DNA of 64,000 nt from Metallyticus violacea (lineage: Eukaryota > Arthropoda > Insecta > Mantodea > Metallyticidae), in the NCBI GenBank assembly GCA_030762175.1, contig CM060840.1:37784501-37848500 (forward strand), given 5' to 3'. A model generated the notes under the pieces. It saw only the letters and a program-made list of their open reading frames with translations, searched no databases and was not told the origin of the DNA. Position numbers and translations under genes: made by a program. Position 1 is the stretch's first letter, and each line of letters opens with the position of its first letter. Positions 24,655 through 36,764 of the stretch are shown here, in pieces.

Positions 24655-27140
24655 GATGAAGAATAAATAAAGCGTTCTGGTAAGAGACAAAAAATATGTT
24701 TTTCCTATTATATCTGGTACCTAAATTATGGTGTGTGGATAATTTTCGAAACTAAAACGCAATAGACTGGTGTAGCGGTGAGTAGATTTGATATGAGATA
24801 TTAATACATCGCTTGAAGAAAGAATCAAATGACGAACACAGATTATCATACTTAACGTTAATTAGCCCGAACCTCATGTAGCGTAATAGTATCTTTCTCA
24901 AATTCTTATCGAGAGCAGTTAATATACAATTGCAATTGTCAAAGTTATGAGTTTGCAGAGTAATTAATTCCTGTTAGTCAGGATGAAATGTTTTAATCGT
25001 CTTATGTAATGCATAATCTAAAACAATTGCTGCAATTCCATTATTTATTTTCTGATCCACATGTAGAACCTATCACGGAATGTTATTTATTTGATAAGAA
25101 AACTTTGGAAATTGTACAGAAGTTAAAATGGGAAAAAGTTTCTATCGTTTAAACATATAGGTTTCAGCTGATCCATGTTAACTTCAGGAATACGAGAGGC
25201 CCTCTCTAAAGATTCACAAATCATCTTATTACTTTTAACATAATATATTCTTGTATGTTTTATAAAACAGGCATTAGGTAATTTTAATACACTTGTTGAT
25301 ATTAGGATAACTTGAGATATATCTATGATAAAAATATAGCTAAACAGTTGACATATTTGGAAAGAACAACTTGTATATAATTCTAGTGCATTCTAGTAAA
25401 CGTAGAATCATGGTTTTCTAATGTAAGCATTGCAAAAAGTAATTTGGAAATTTATGCTTTATTCTTACTTTTAGCCGTTTCTGACACTTTTCAGCACATC
25501 CTATAAAAAGCCATTTTATTTATTATTTTTCTTTCACTTGCGATTCACTTAAGCGTCTTTTATACATTACAACACTTCGCCTTCTTTCTAGTTCCAAAAT
25601 GTGCTTCATTCACTGCGTAACAATTTTGGTGGGAAAGATTCAATACGATAATCAAGAAAAAGGAGCGTGTTTTTACTTTGCAACCAATTCTCGGCACGTT
25701 GCTAGAAGTTCATTAACAATTGCATCAAACTTTCAGATCTTCTGCTGTCCAGGAAATTGTGAACAATGTACTTCCAAAACAGCTTCTCAAAATGCTTTCA
25801 TTTTCTTGAAAAACCACATCAAAGGCTTAAAAATTTTGAAAATTGAGAAAAAATTATTTCATGAGCTCATTCAGTTACGGAAATTGAAATGCCTCTTCTT
25901 TACAATTCAAAATCTTTACTGCTAGAGATAAATATTTAATTAAAATATAATGAAGATTTGCCTCTATCAGGAAAATGAGAAATCCTTTTTTTAAAATTAA
26001 AGTTAATAATATTTTTCTGTTTTAAATGAAAGACTTTGTTAGAAAATAGAATAAATTATTTTTGTCTAAGAGTATGGGTATTTTTCCTTGTTGCAGACGA
26101 ATATTTATTTTTGCCATATTTATAAATGTTACAAAATATCTACAAATACAATTATTTTTAAAACAAATATTATTTCCATTTGAGGAGTGTAAAGAAAATT
26201 ACTTTTCCAGTATGCCTTTCATCCTCACGAAGAGGCACTTTAATTAACACCACACCATGGGTTTTGTTCTTTCAATGGAAATAGCCAATGCATTCAGCCA
26301 GCATTCTTGCTTGAAATACAAGCACATGGTGCGATAGTTTAGGACGAATGTAATTGTGAGGAACCATCTCCATTAACAGTTTAGCGGGACAAGAGTGCTG
26401 AAAGGCTGCAAATCGTTGGGCATTGGAACAGAAATTGCAGGTTTGAAAGCAATACTGTTGTGTGTTGGAAACCACGGGTCTCCTCTTGTGCCCCTACTTG
26501 TTACATAGTAATAGTGCTAATTGTGAGTTCAATGTTTCACGTAATCTACAGCGAATGGTGCAATTGGTTCGGCTGCTTCCAAACGATCCATCTAATCTCG
26601 TTTGCCCGACCTAGTCACATTTACTGTATGTTCCCCATTCGAGCAGCCATTGTTAGAGCTGACTGTTTTCCTCTGTATGGACCATTAAACAGCACAGCTT
26701 CTCTCTTATTGCAACCAGGATTCATTAACGGTCCATAGGTGAGGCTTGATGCCATCGGATGATTATGATTCCAACACCAGGAGCGGAGCAGTTTGTGTGT
26801 AACCTAATTGTTGCCCTCTGCAAAATATGATGGCTAGGTACAACACGATGCCGCTAAAGCAATATTCGCATTTAAACCTACAGCATGATGTATAAGCTGT
26901 TAACTGTGCCTCGGCCCTATATAAGTTTGTCCATATTCTTACTGTGTAGATAGTAGCATCATCTAATTAATTTAATAGCTGTGAGTCATTATGAACTACG
27001 AAATGAACAATAACTTAATAAAATATCCATAAATTACATAAAATATTACACATATGCATGCTCAGTTACAGACAATAATTATATTAACTGTTGTTTCTGG
27101 AGCTTTTACTGTTTCTGAACCTATCATGTATAGAGTTCAG
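24655..27140. other. No recognised gene; two unassigned short ORFs
   Basis: Two plus frames stand out only by length: 25599-25925 (108 codons, cysteine-rich centre FCCPGNCEQCTSK) and 26460-26738 (92 codons). Neither matches a family I know. The 26.27-26.80 kb stretch is GC-richer than its flanks and may be an old transposon body, but I could read no transposase motif on either strand. Confidence 0.35.
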
Positions 27141-27143
27141 AGA

Positions 27144-27518
<375 letters not shown>

Positions 27519-27734
27519 CTTACATAGTTTAACGTCTGTGGTCTGTGTAGGACACCTCAAATACTCCATTCGTCTTATGTGTTCTTCTCTTAAGGATCGT
27601 GGTGAAACTTCGAACCAGCAGCAGTACCGTTGTTAGATGAGGTAGTGTCTGACCGATTTGTGTGAAGTATTGCATGCTACTAGTTCTAATATATTTCGGA
27701 AGTGACAAATGTAGCCACATAGCTTGTGAAAATG

Positions 27735-27840
27735 TCCGGAGTGTTCAGTTATTCATTCCCGGTTGCAAGTTCGATTACAAAACGTGTGAAAATAAAATTT
27801 TCTTTAAGTCACCTAAAGACAAATTAGGGGTTACGAAACG
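27735..27840 (+). pseudogene. THAP-like zinc finger fragment
   Basis: A frame reads SVQLFIPGCKFDYKT then CENKIFFKSPKDKLG. The arrangement xPGCKxxYKxxxxKxxxFxxPKDK fits the start of a THAP (C2CH) DNA-binding domain, as found in P-element-like transposases and in host THAP proteins. The first zinc cysteine expected two to four residues before GC appears changed to serine. No AVPTIF-like or second C/H pair could be found downstream, and the frame closes at 27964. It may be a relic of a THAP transposon or of a host exon. The call is from motif memory and modest. Confidence 0.4.
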
Positions 27841-27964
27841 AAAGCTGTCCCTTGGAAGGACAAAAAGCTTTCATTCATGCATTTTATGGACTCTTCGCAA
27901 TTTTCTGACAATCTCAGTGTTAAAACAGACTCATTTGCAGCGCAAGGCAACGGTAGAAAGGTAG

Positions 27965-28868
27965 AATGCAGGCGCTGTTGGAAGAAGCAGAGAGCAAAAT
28001 AAAATGGCCATGAACATTTCCCAGAATGAGAATGACTGGGAAAACAGTTCACTTGAAGCTGACAGCTACAATATTTCTAAAGATTGTCTCACAAACACGT
28101 TCGCATTCTTCAAGGAAATTTCTTGGAAGAAATTCCTTCTACAACCTTGACTTTCATTAGACAGCACAGTAACAACGTAGATCAAGAAAGTGCCTTCCTT
28201 ATGGATCGCTCAAGAGACGTATCGAATATATGTATTCAAATGGGAAAATATACATCAAGTCTGTCCGCAAACGATCTAAAATGTCTGATAAGTGAACTTC
28301 AGCCAAGTAAACACATTATAAATACTTTATATATAATCCATCCCAACCAATTTTGAAACTACAATGGCTAACATTTAACAAGAAATATAGATTGCAAGGT
28401 TAATAAATGAGATTGTCTTTCGAAATCTTTCTGCCTTGCATTTCTTCTAGGTTGTCTTTTTTCCAATACCGTTATTTTATATTATTGCTATTTCTAGCAG
28501 TTAGTTACTGAGTTTATCAGCGGTAAAATAAGCCGAAATGAATTATACCGTAATTCCTTCTATTCTCTTGTCATTACTTGAGCTGGCGCCCTCTTCTAGG
28601 AATCACCTTGTGGAGGAATCATTGAACTAAGTTTTTGTTTGCACTTTCTCTACTATTTTCTTGCTTTATATATTTTAATTGTACATTCGATCTAATCTCA
28701 GTACTCCTCAAAAATTTAAGATTTTTATTTTCAACGCTTTAAACTTTATTCTAGTCGTTATTATTTCTTAATATTTAAAAGTTGATGATGATACATTTTG
28801 ATATCTATTAGTTGGAGAATTGTTGCCATTATTCATCTACATAGCATACTGTTTAAAGTATATTACTA
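27965..28868. other. No recognised gene
   Basis: The first 400 bases are a little more coding-like (a 90-codon plus frame at 28084-28356 with SLKRRIEYMYSNGK in another frame) and could belong to the same element as the THAP-like fragment. No motif is firm. Confidence 0.4.
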
Positions 28869-29346
28869 GAGTCTGTAAGAAAGTAAGGCTTCTTTTTTTT
28901 GGTGTCTATATAAGTTGGTAGTGCAAGAAAGTTGATCCTCCAAACCTTCTACAACCTTGGCAATAACAACTCCTTAAATGGCTACAATTGACGTGAGTGT
29001 AAGACAATGAGATGTGATAGAATTCCTAAAATCCGAAAGTAAAACACCTATTCGCATTCATGAAAGCGTGAAGAAATTTTAAAGAGTGCAACAGCAAATA
29101 TCAGACTGTTAGACGCTGAGTTCGTCGCTGTCGTCAGTAGCAAACCCCATTGGCTGGGTAACAAATGACGAATTGTATTTCAAGCTTAGCACCGAATTTT
29201 ACAGCGCGGATATTTGCCCTTTGAACCGTTGAAAAAATAAGAAATTAAATATGAAAGTGTGGCTACATACTATAAAAATGTCACTTAGTTTAGTAAGAAA
29301 GTAAACAAGTTAAAAACTTAAAAGGCGTTACTTCCTGACTGACGAT
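28869..29346 (+). mobile_element. Mariner-like element, short deletion derivative
   Basis: Bounded by a TA at 28867-28868 and a TA at 29347-29348. The left end gagtctgtaagaaagtaagg pairs, imperfectly, with the inverted right end atcgtcagtcaggaagtaac. From ATG at 28978 a broken frame reads MATIDVSVRQ, stop, DVIEFLKSESKTPIRIHESV. After a shift QTVRR, stop, VRR follows. This matches the N-terminal HTH of mariner/SETMAR-type transposases (VIEFLxxExxxPIxIHxRL...STVRRW). The catalytic domain is absent. At about 480 bp it could be mobilised only in trans. Confidence 0.65.
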
Positions 29347-29349
29347 TAT

Positions 29350-29728
29350 CTTTTTTACAATGTGCTAAAAAATACTTGATGCCAACATAATAGGTATTAT
29401 CTCTAGAGTTGACGAAATCGTTCTGCAAGCTATGCGTTTTGCGGCAATAGGTAAAATGTATATTTGGCGAATTTCAGATAAAGATATTGGGAAATATCTT
29501 GTGCCACATGCTGCTATTTATTTGCGATCTGGTAAATTTTACCAATTCATCTTTATATGTATTTTTCCATAATGATGTACCTGCTGGGAATTTTTCAAAG
29601 AAAACACATTTAAAGAGTCTTTGGGAATCCTTGAGAGCTATACCCAAGACCTTTCGCAGTGTGGATAAACTTTCTCCTTCATGTGACCAAATCTAAATTC
29701 CTTTTAACTATCTTATAACGATACTTTT
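29350..29728. other. No recognised gene
   Basis: AT-rich. A 69-codon plus frame at 29487-29696 has a hydrophobic start but no other signature. Confidence 0.5.
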
Positions 29729-29740
29729 CAATTAACACGC

Positions 29741-30016
29741 CACCGCGACAGCTGGCCGAGATCGCTAAGGCGCGGACTGTGAGCGGGAGGTCTGGGTTTC
29801 GATTCCCACCAGGACCGTCTTCCGTGACTGAGGTTTTATTCCATATTTTTCTCATCTTCATTAATGCCGGGGAGGAACCCTAAATTTAGGCCAGACACGC
29901 TTGCTTCCATTAAAAAACCCTTTCCCAATTTATCATTTATCTCGTGTATCTCTAGTGCTCACCGTCTGTGGTGCCTCAGTAATTAAAACGGGTGTTAAAA
30001 TCTGTTAAAAAAAACT
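29741..30016 (+). repeat. SINE-A copy, full length with target-site duplication
   Basis: Starts caccgcgacagctggccgag, with an A-box-like ctggccgagatcgctaagg and B box gggtttcgattcccacc. The standard body follows (aggaccgtcttccgtgactg, atgccggggaggaaccc, ccctttcccaatttatc, ctgtggtgcctcagtaa, gggtgttaaaa) and an A-rich end. It is flanked by aattaacacgc (29730-29740) and aattaacgcgc (30017-30027), an 11-bp target-site duplication with one mismatch. The minus frame over it is a shadow. Confidence 0.92.
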
Positions 30017-30029
30017 AATTAACGCGCTA

Positions 30030-30690
30030 ATCGAAAACTGTACTGAATCCGCCAGAAACTGTTATATTGTGATCATCAGTTAAACCCCATTGATGAGCTT
30101 TGTTTTATGACATTTTATGACATTTCAGTTTATGAGTAAGTGTCAGGTTAGCCTTAAGAAACGATAAGCAATTCTAAGTATAGAAAATGACAAATATGTC
30201 ATTTGATAGTGAAATGTGTCATACGTGATAGTGGCGTTACAAGCACGTGATGTGATATAATTAGTTACGTCCTTTTGTAAACCAATGTTCTTTTTCTTTC
30301 TTATTAGCTTAGTTAGGTCCTTATTAACAGTTGAGCTTTAGCAAAAGTATGCTCTGGGAAGAATCATGCTAAATGTAATCAATTTCGTTTCTCGGTTTAA
30401 GAGGTTTTGACGAGGAATGTAATCATATTTATTAACATTCTAGAAAGCACTGCAACGTACCGCCGGAACCATCGTTTAATGTTTTAAATTCAATTGACGT
30501 TGGCAATCAAAACTTACGAGAGCAAGTCAGTAAAATTTGGGAATAATATTTTACTTACGTAGTCATACACTAGGCAGGGTCAAGGTTATGAAGCAGCTCC
30601 CACTGAGTTATATTCACTTGGCCCAACATGTCTGCCAATGTTGGAAGACGTGCTGGAAACTTTTTTTTTTATTTTTTATTTATTTGCTTA
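30030..30690. other. No recognised gene
   Basis: AT-rich. The last 150 bases may belong to the minus-strand mariner that follows. Confidence 0.45.
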
Positions 30691-31390
30691 TTTTTGACTT
30701 CGTCTCCAGAACCACCTCCGCCTTCTTCACGACAGCCTTTGATAAACCAAAAATGCTTACCCGGGTGCTCGTTTTTTGAGACGAGGGAACATAAAGTAGC
30801 ACAGTGCTACTTCAGGCTGTATGGAGGATGATGCACATGTTCGAGGGTTTTTCTGTTGAGCAACAACGTTGCAAACTCTTTTGTCATGATGAAGGACGCC
30901 AGCTATATGAATGCAGCTCAGAGAGTTTTAGTCGGATGTATTCGGCCAAGATGCTCGAAACAGTCTTGTAATACTCACCATTAACAGTTTTGTTAGGGGA
31001 TTTCATATTGAAAAACTATTCCAGGACAGTCGAAGAATGAAATCACGAAAACCTTTCCTACCGAAGAATAACTCTCTTTGGTGTCGCAGAACCAGGTGAT
31101 TTCCAGACTTAGTTCCCCTGTTTGCTTTCGGGATCGGGTCAAGTAAAATCTGATCCCTGTAATTATGGAATTTAGATTTGCCTCGCCATTCTGCGCTTCT
31201 AGAAGCTGAAACTCCCAACATGTTCACTCGTGTACAAGCGATCGTATACAATGGTGAAAGCACTACCATGGGAATTCATAACATGTCTGCCTGTCTATCC
31301 ACTATAATTCGTTGCTCTTCCCGAACAGTGATGAAAGCTGAGTTCATCATGGTTAATTACAGAGCAGCGTGCTATTCGTAAGAAAGCGAC
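30690..31390 (-). pseudogene. Mariner transposase, multiply broken
   Basis: On the minus strand from about 31.33 kb downward several frames carry mariner landmarks in order: FITVREEQRIIV (N-terminus), SHGSAFTIVYDRL (second HTH), DPIPKANRGTKSGNH/PDPESKQT-like block, GKVFVISFFDCPGIVF, NKTVNGEYYKTVSSILAEYI, then LCYFMFPRLKK. The last corresponds to (D)YFMFPRLKK after the third aspartate. There are many stops and shifts. HHDK replaces the usual HDN at the second aspartate region. Parts between the HTH and the first aspartate are missing. The 5' flank shares a motif with 46.7-46.8 kb. Confidence 0.7.
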
Positions 31391-31392
31391 AC

Positions 31393-31457
31393 CATTTTAC
31401 GCAGTCGACTGGCAAACACTCCTTATTTGCTAGCGTCGTGTACTAAGACGCATGCGC
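31393..31457 (-). repeat. Repeat segment shared with 46.75 kb
   Basis: On the plus strand: cattttacgcagtcgactgg, caaacactcc, then actaagacgcatgcgcgta. At 46.75-46.81 kb the matching text is cattttacgcagccggctga, caaaccctcg, actaggacacatgcgcgta. The shared stretch probably is the 5' end region of the adjacent mariner family. Confidence 0.65.
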
Positions 31458-31459
31458 GT

Positions 31460-32000
31460 ACTCCCATTTGTTTCCATCAATCAATTCTTCTCATGAAAAA
31501 GTGTTTCAACACCACATCTCCATTGCCTGATGAGAAAAAGAAATTCTCAATCTTTATTGACTAATCCTCGCGCAACAAAGACCAGGAATTATTTGCATAA
31601 TAAAGGATAGAAATATTCCACTTATAAAGAGCAGCCGCTACACAAGAAATGAACTAATTTCATGCTTATGCTGCAGCCCAAATCTAAGGGAATTCATACA
31701 TAATATGTATTAAACAAACATACAGTAAGGCTTCTCGAAATTAACTCTTAATGGAAATGAGGGAAGTTTCGATGCCGAAAAAAATTAGAAATTTGACTAG
31801 CCAAACAAGTCCTCTCCCATCTAAACATACCAGAAGGAAGTTTTTACTGAACACGCAAGTGGCAACCGCTCCCGAGGCTAGGCAAGTGATCTCTCTCGTG
31901 TTGCTGGGTAAGTCGCTCTCGAGCCGAATGGCAGAAATCACGCGACCTATAAGGAATCCTCTATAGGCGTGATAGTGGCGCAGGCATCTGGCATTGGAAA
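31460..32000. other. No recognised gene
   Basis: A 71-codon plus frame (31751-31966, basic, with KHTRRKFLLNTQVATAPEAR) and a 95-codon minus frame overlap each other. Composition is somewhat GC-richer than flanks. No domain recognised. Confidence 0.35.
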
Positions 32001-32004
32001 TGAA

Positions 32005-32215
32005 ATTGATGCCACTGTCACTGTACATATGACGAAATGATCAGTTGGAATGGAATTTTGGTAAAGGAAGCATTCCAAGTTTATATTTAAGATATCTCCG
32101 CAGCAGTTGCCATTAATGAGAACTAAGATTATTTGGATAAGGCCTCAGTCAAGGAGAACGGGACTTGAATTGCAGACTTCTCTTTCACGAGTCTGTGTCT
32201 TAGCGACCACAACCA
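32005..32215 (-). repeat. SINE-A copy, diverged
   Basis: Plus-strand text runs in antisense order of SINE-A: actgtcactgtacatatgac, ggaagcattccaagttt, gttgccattaatgagaac, cctcagtcaaggagaacg, ggacttgaattgcagactt, cgagtctgtgtcttagcgac. Head, B box and body are recognisable but substituted at many places, so this is an older insertion than the 29.74 kb copy. Confidence 0.75.
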
Positions 32216-32219
32216 GTGT

Positions 32220-32710
32220 ATGTATAGTCGGTGGATAAATGTTCAATAGAAATGTCTTACTGTTGGTTAGAAAAATTTAGACCACAAAATGAGCGGCGAC
32301 AAATGCCGTGTTTACAGAAGAAATTTACAAAATAAATATGTTACGTTTGTTTTAACAGCACAGATATTCCTTTATATGAACGTACTTGTGCATACGTATG
32401 CTAACTCTTCTCAAGATCATCAAAAGTTGAGAACGATAAAGTCCTCTTGGATTGTTTTACAGAGGCGTTCAATAATTATCAATCTGATCATGAAAGAAAA
32501 GATTTACGAAAACGACTTTTTTATTTTTCAATATAATTCACTGACAATTTAATAAATTTATTCACTTTTCCCGCAATGGCTTTAAGCTCATAGAAAAAAT
32601 TTTCTATTTAGTCTGAAAGACAGTGATTCACAGCCACCTTGATATCTTCATCTCTTTAAAACAGAAACTTCTTCAAAACTCAAAAGGGGAAATAATCCGA
32701 GAAACAAAGT
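32220..32710. other. No recognised gene
   Basis: AT-rich. A plus frame of 87 codons (32289-32552) shows no signature. Confidence 0.5.
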
Positions 32711-32715
32711 TATTA

Positions 32716-33195
32716 TTACAGGGTGCATGGTTCAGCTACTGAAATCCATATTTTTGTATGGCAGCCTTGCGCTTTGCCTGACATTGGCACTGGAGCATTG
32801 TTGTGGAGGAGCAGAAATTTATACTGACTGTGAACATGCCCAAGTTTTGGTGAATTATTTCCCATTCTGTACCTGCTGAAATACCCATCCCTTCTACTTT
32901 TTGGAAGCTGTCTGTCGAAACCACAACTTTCTTGCACAATTCTCTGGAAGTTATTTCCACAGCCGCCCTGAATGAGGGTCATCTTCAATGGACTGTCCAC
33001 TCTACTTAAACTCCTTGCTCCAAAATTTGACTAATTGTATGAAGGTACAGACTCGCCAGAAACAACAGCTGTACCTTCATGGATCTCTTTCGGCCCTTTT
33101 CCTTCTTTTGTGAGTAACTTTATTATAGAACGGTGCTCCAAATTACATAGTATCTTACTAAATTCACACGAGGACTTTCCAGGCAGTCTACCAAT
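32716..33195 (-). pseudogene. Mariner transposase, internally deleted and 3' truncated
   Basis: On the minus strand: LEHRSIIKLLTKEGKGPKEI, HEGTAVVSGESVPSY, a shift, then GQSIEDDPHSGRLWK, VVVSTDSFQKVEGMGIS, IIHQNLGM. This is the classical mariner N-terminal half (TKEGKGPKEIHERM, SIEDDPRSGRP, IIHEHLGM). It then joins directly to LLLHNNAPVPMSGKA, the second-aspartate motif HDNAPxH with Asp changed to Asn, and stops at LNHAP, just before the third aspartate. The first aspartate region is deleted. Identity of motif order makes the call firm, and the element is dead. Confidence 0.8.
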
Positions 33196-33199
33196 GCAT

Positions 33200-35060
33200 A
33201 CGTAATCTTGAAACACGTAGCAACTTGCTTACAGTTATCTTTCATTCCCGGGTAGATAAAATTATTGATCATCCTTCGCAATTAACACCAAAGGGGATAT
33301 CTTTTCGGAGGTTCTTGATCACCCTCTTAGTCCGAACTATCAAATGTTCGCACCTGTAAGTTGCTTTGGACAGATTACATAGGAGGACGAAGTATAGACT
33401 ATATTTCTGATAGTTTGAATTTACTAGTAAGTATACATCTTGAATGAATTAATAAATGAATATTTCAGCAGTAAATGAAATAAAATGTTTATTCAAGTTA
33501 TTCTGAATGAAGAACTATATGCTTTTGAGATAAGTGTGTTTCATGTAGTGGCCAATAACAGAGTGAAAACGTTTAAAAGAGAAATTGCTACATATAGGAG
33601 TGTTGAAGACGAGATATTTATGCAAAAACAGTCATAAATGTATAATACTGTTTTAAACTAATATTAACGTTTCAGAAATGTGGCATGTGTATTCCATTGC
33701 TCTCTATCTTTTCCCCCCTTTAAATGAGCTTTTCAATTCTGGTAAAAGTATTAAAAACTAGCCCTAGAGAGAGAGAGTAGTGTGCGTTTAATGACGCGGG
33801 AGCGATCTATTCAGCTGAGTAAAACCCAATGAATGAGCATAGGTAGCATGAAAACATAGTCTTTGTGTAAAAGAGCTCTCTATGCATTCACTATTCAGTG
33901 ATGGCAAATAAATAGCGGGATACATTTAGAAAGGCTTACAGCTTGTACTACGATGACTAATCTCTTATCATGAACATTCACACAGAGGTTTTCTGCAAAC
34001 ACTCCATGATATATGCTAAAAAGATATCGCGACGTCGCTTATTTATACAAATAGTGCTATATACATATTGTCTTGATTTCTAAATTAAAAGTCTGGTAAT
34101 AGAACTATTCTGCAACACGAGAAAGACAATATTCAAGATGACGAGAGAAAACTTGCTTTCGCATAAACACATACGAATATACAACTGGAAATACTTGAAC
34201 GATCGTTAATGCATTCTTTTGCATTTATTTATTAAAATGTTTAACACTTTTTAAAAATATAGAGTAGGATCATAAAAAATTCTATTTATAATTTTAAAAC
34301 ATACACTCTAATGTTGTTGGAAACACGCAAACAATTATTATATTATATTTTCGGCTTCTGGTTTACGTACAGAACCGTCCCATATGAAAGCAGTGATACG
34401 TTAATATTTGATTTATCCACCACGCCAAACTATGTTTGGCATAGTTAAGGCATTGAGAAAATTAAAATCTTAACGTATATTTTTTAGTTAGTTTATGAAC
34501 AATGGTCTCCTGCATTTCCCATTTATGCTTGGCTTCTTCCTTGCAATAGCATTACCCATAACCTTCCAACAGTTCTAATAGGATTTAGACTTAATTGATA
34601 GGACATGCACACTGTTTTTTCTATGCAATGTAGAAATCGATTGTAATTACGTCAATAAAACTCTTCCTCCATTATAATACAGCTGATAATCATAGGACCT
34701 ACCTCCAAAGCCCTGTGGCAAGGAGCAGAAAAATTCAGTTTGAAGCATCTCCAAAATGGTTTATTATTGTGTTGGTTACTGTTCAAGAATTCGTAGGAGA
34801 CCTCATTTACAATACCGCTTGAAGTCTAAGCAATCTATCTCACGACTGCAAATGCATGCTCACACTATTTTTCCTTGTGAATGCTTTATGCATGAAGGAA
34901 TCGATTCTTAACCTTTTCAGCGACGCACAACTCTGTCCCATCGGAGTTCTGCAGGTTAAACATAAATTGTCTTAAAATTACTTTAGTCCACAACTCTGGT
35001 GACCGCCTTCTTAATCCGGTGGTCAGCATTCGGATTAGATCCTCGGTAACTGCTTAGTAA
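33200..35060. other. No recognised gene
   Basis: AT-rich. A GA run of about 14 bases sits near 33765. No coding or repeat family signal was found. Confidence 0.55.
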
Positions 35061-35275
35061 ATTTCTCATTTGAGGAGGTCTGGAAAGGGGTCTACCCAGC
35101 CTCGTGAGGACAAGTGGGGAGCAGCCTTACAGAAAAGTAGCGTTCTTCGATCCCGAAAGTCGGGTGATGGCGACCTTTGGGTGTGATGATGTTGCATTAC
35201 GGAGTTAGAGGACGTAGCGGTTGACCAAAGTCCGTGAGGATTGCACCAGAAGAGCTTCTCTCTGTCCATGCCCCA
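35060..35275. repeat. Insect interspersed repeat (unclassified)
   Basis: Text such as gaggtctggaaaggggtcta, cccagcctcgtgaggacaag, tggggagcagcc and gaaagtcgggtgatggcga resembles, from memory, a repeat common in cockroach, termite and related insect transcripts (ctacccagtc...gtggacacaattggggagc). The stretch is GC-richer than its flanks. The minus frame of 67 codons is not supported as a gene. Confidence 0.4.
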
Positions 35276-35397
35276 TGCTTTTTTTTGGGGGGGGGGGATC
35301 CGCTGTCCTTTCTTTTGTCACATTGTTTTAATGATTTCTTCCCATTTCTTCCCATTTTCGTTTTAGTTCTAAAGTTGATAGACGACGATAGTTCATT

Positions 35398-35559
35398 CAC
35401 ACATACATGCATGCATGCATACATACATACATGCATGCATACATGCATACATACATACATGCATACATACATGCATACATGCATACATGCATACATGCAT
35501 ACATACATACATACATACATACATACATACATACATACATACATACATACATACATACA
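35398..35559. repeat. (ATAC/ATGC)n tetranucleotide repeat
   Basis: About forty ACAT units in which some are converted to GCAT, clustering in the first two thirds. The four long frames over it (MYVC or HTYIHT repeats) are artefacts. Just upstream, at 35287-35297, is a run of eleven G preceded by eight T. Confidence 0.95.
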
Positions 35560-35564
35560 CAGTT

Positions 35565-36346
35565 CGAACAACGTTCCCTTTCTCCCTTTATTTCTTCATC
35601 AACTGAGAAATGATTCGTTGATTAGAGCACTGCTGAAGTCGCTTGAAACACTACATTGTTTCTACAGTGCCTCTAACTTTATATCTATGATACCACAAAT
35701 CATAATTTTATTTAAACTATTTAAGTCACCTAACACTCAAATAGCAACAAAGTCACTCTTTGTTATACAGTGCTTTTATGTGTTTCTTTCTTTAAATGTT
35801 GCACGCCTCTGTGCATTTTAGTTATATATATATATAGTAATATTATTAGCAATGTAATAAGTTAACAGTAGTTATAGAAGCTTTTAAAAGAATAAAACAC
35901 TAAGATAAAGTCACACATTAAATCGATATATATATGCAATTCTTTCACAAGAAAATATTATAATAACCAGTAACTGTGTACACATACTATTTTCCCCACT
36001 ATTCTCAAACATATATATGATGTTTCATTCCTGTATGGAGCCTCTTTCAGTGCCATAGGACAAACATTTATTTTCATCAATATTTTAACTAAAATTCTGA
36101 TTTTCTTCATTGTGTAATTTTACAGAAGGCCCCACGTTGGATGTTATTTGAGAAGCTTTTATCTCAGTATGCTAGTGTAAAGCTAAAAAACGTGCACCAC
36201 TCGCTAAAATGTTCACAGGTGAATTTATTCGACCGTCAGTATTTACAGTGGTCTCCAGGCGTGCTATTCTCGCAGTAAACAAGATGACCGTCAGCACAGT
36301 AATTTTTGCAATTTAGTAATTAGAAAAAGAAAGAAATGAATGAATG

Positions 36347-36386
<40 letters not shown>

Positions 36387-36695
36387 AAAGGAAGAGGGAG
36401 GGAAATGAGAGGAGGGAAATGAGGGACAGGAAAAAGGAAGGAAGAACAGCGCATTTTACCTTTTACTGCTTTATGTACAGTTCGATTCATATAAATATAA
36501 AACGGATGACTTTAACGTAACATGGCTTTATGATATATGATACCTTTTCAAACGTAAGTATAAGCTCTGCAAGGTGTTCAAGCATGATCTCGCCGTCAGG
36601 AATGCTAAATTTCTCATATTACGACTTCACGAAAGCCTTATCTGGTGCCATACCTTTTCTGGTATGTAAATAATTGCAGCTGTAACTTCCGCTCC
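35565..36695. other. No recognised gene; holds (GA)n
   Basis: AT-rich, with a GA microsatellite at 36348-36386 followed by purine-rich sequence to about 36440. Confidence 0.6.
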
Positions 36696-36764
36696 GGTGT
36701 GTTCAGTTGTTCAGATATAGTTGCATAAAGAAGGCTATGTGTAGAAAATTGTGACATATTCAAA

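Noticed and set aside
35398..35559. CRISPR-like array
   Set aside because: Units are 4 bp with no spacers. It is a simple tetranucleotide repeat.
35197..35821. Long frames (124 and 195 codons) with MYVC or HTYIHT repeats
   Set aside because: They exist only because the ACAT/GCAT tetranucleotide array lacks stops in several frames.
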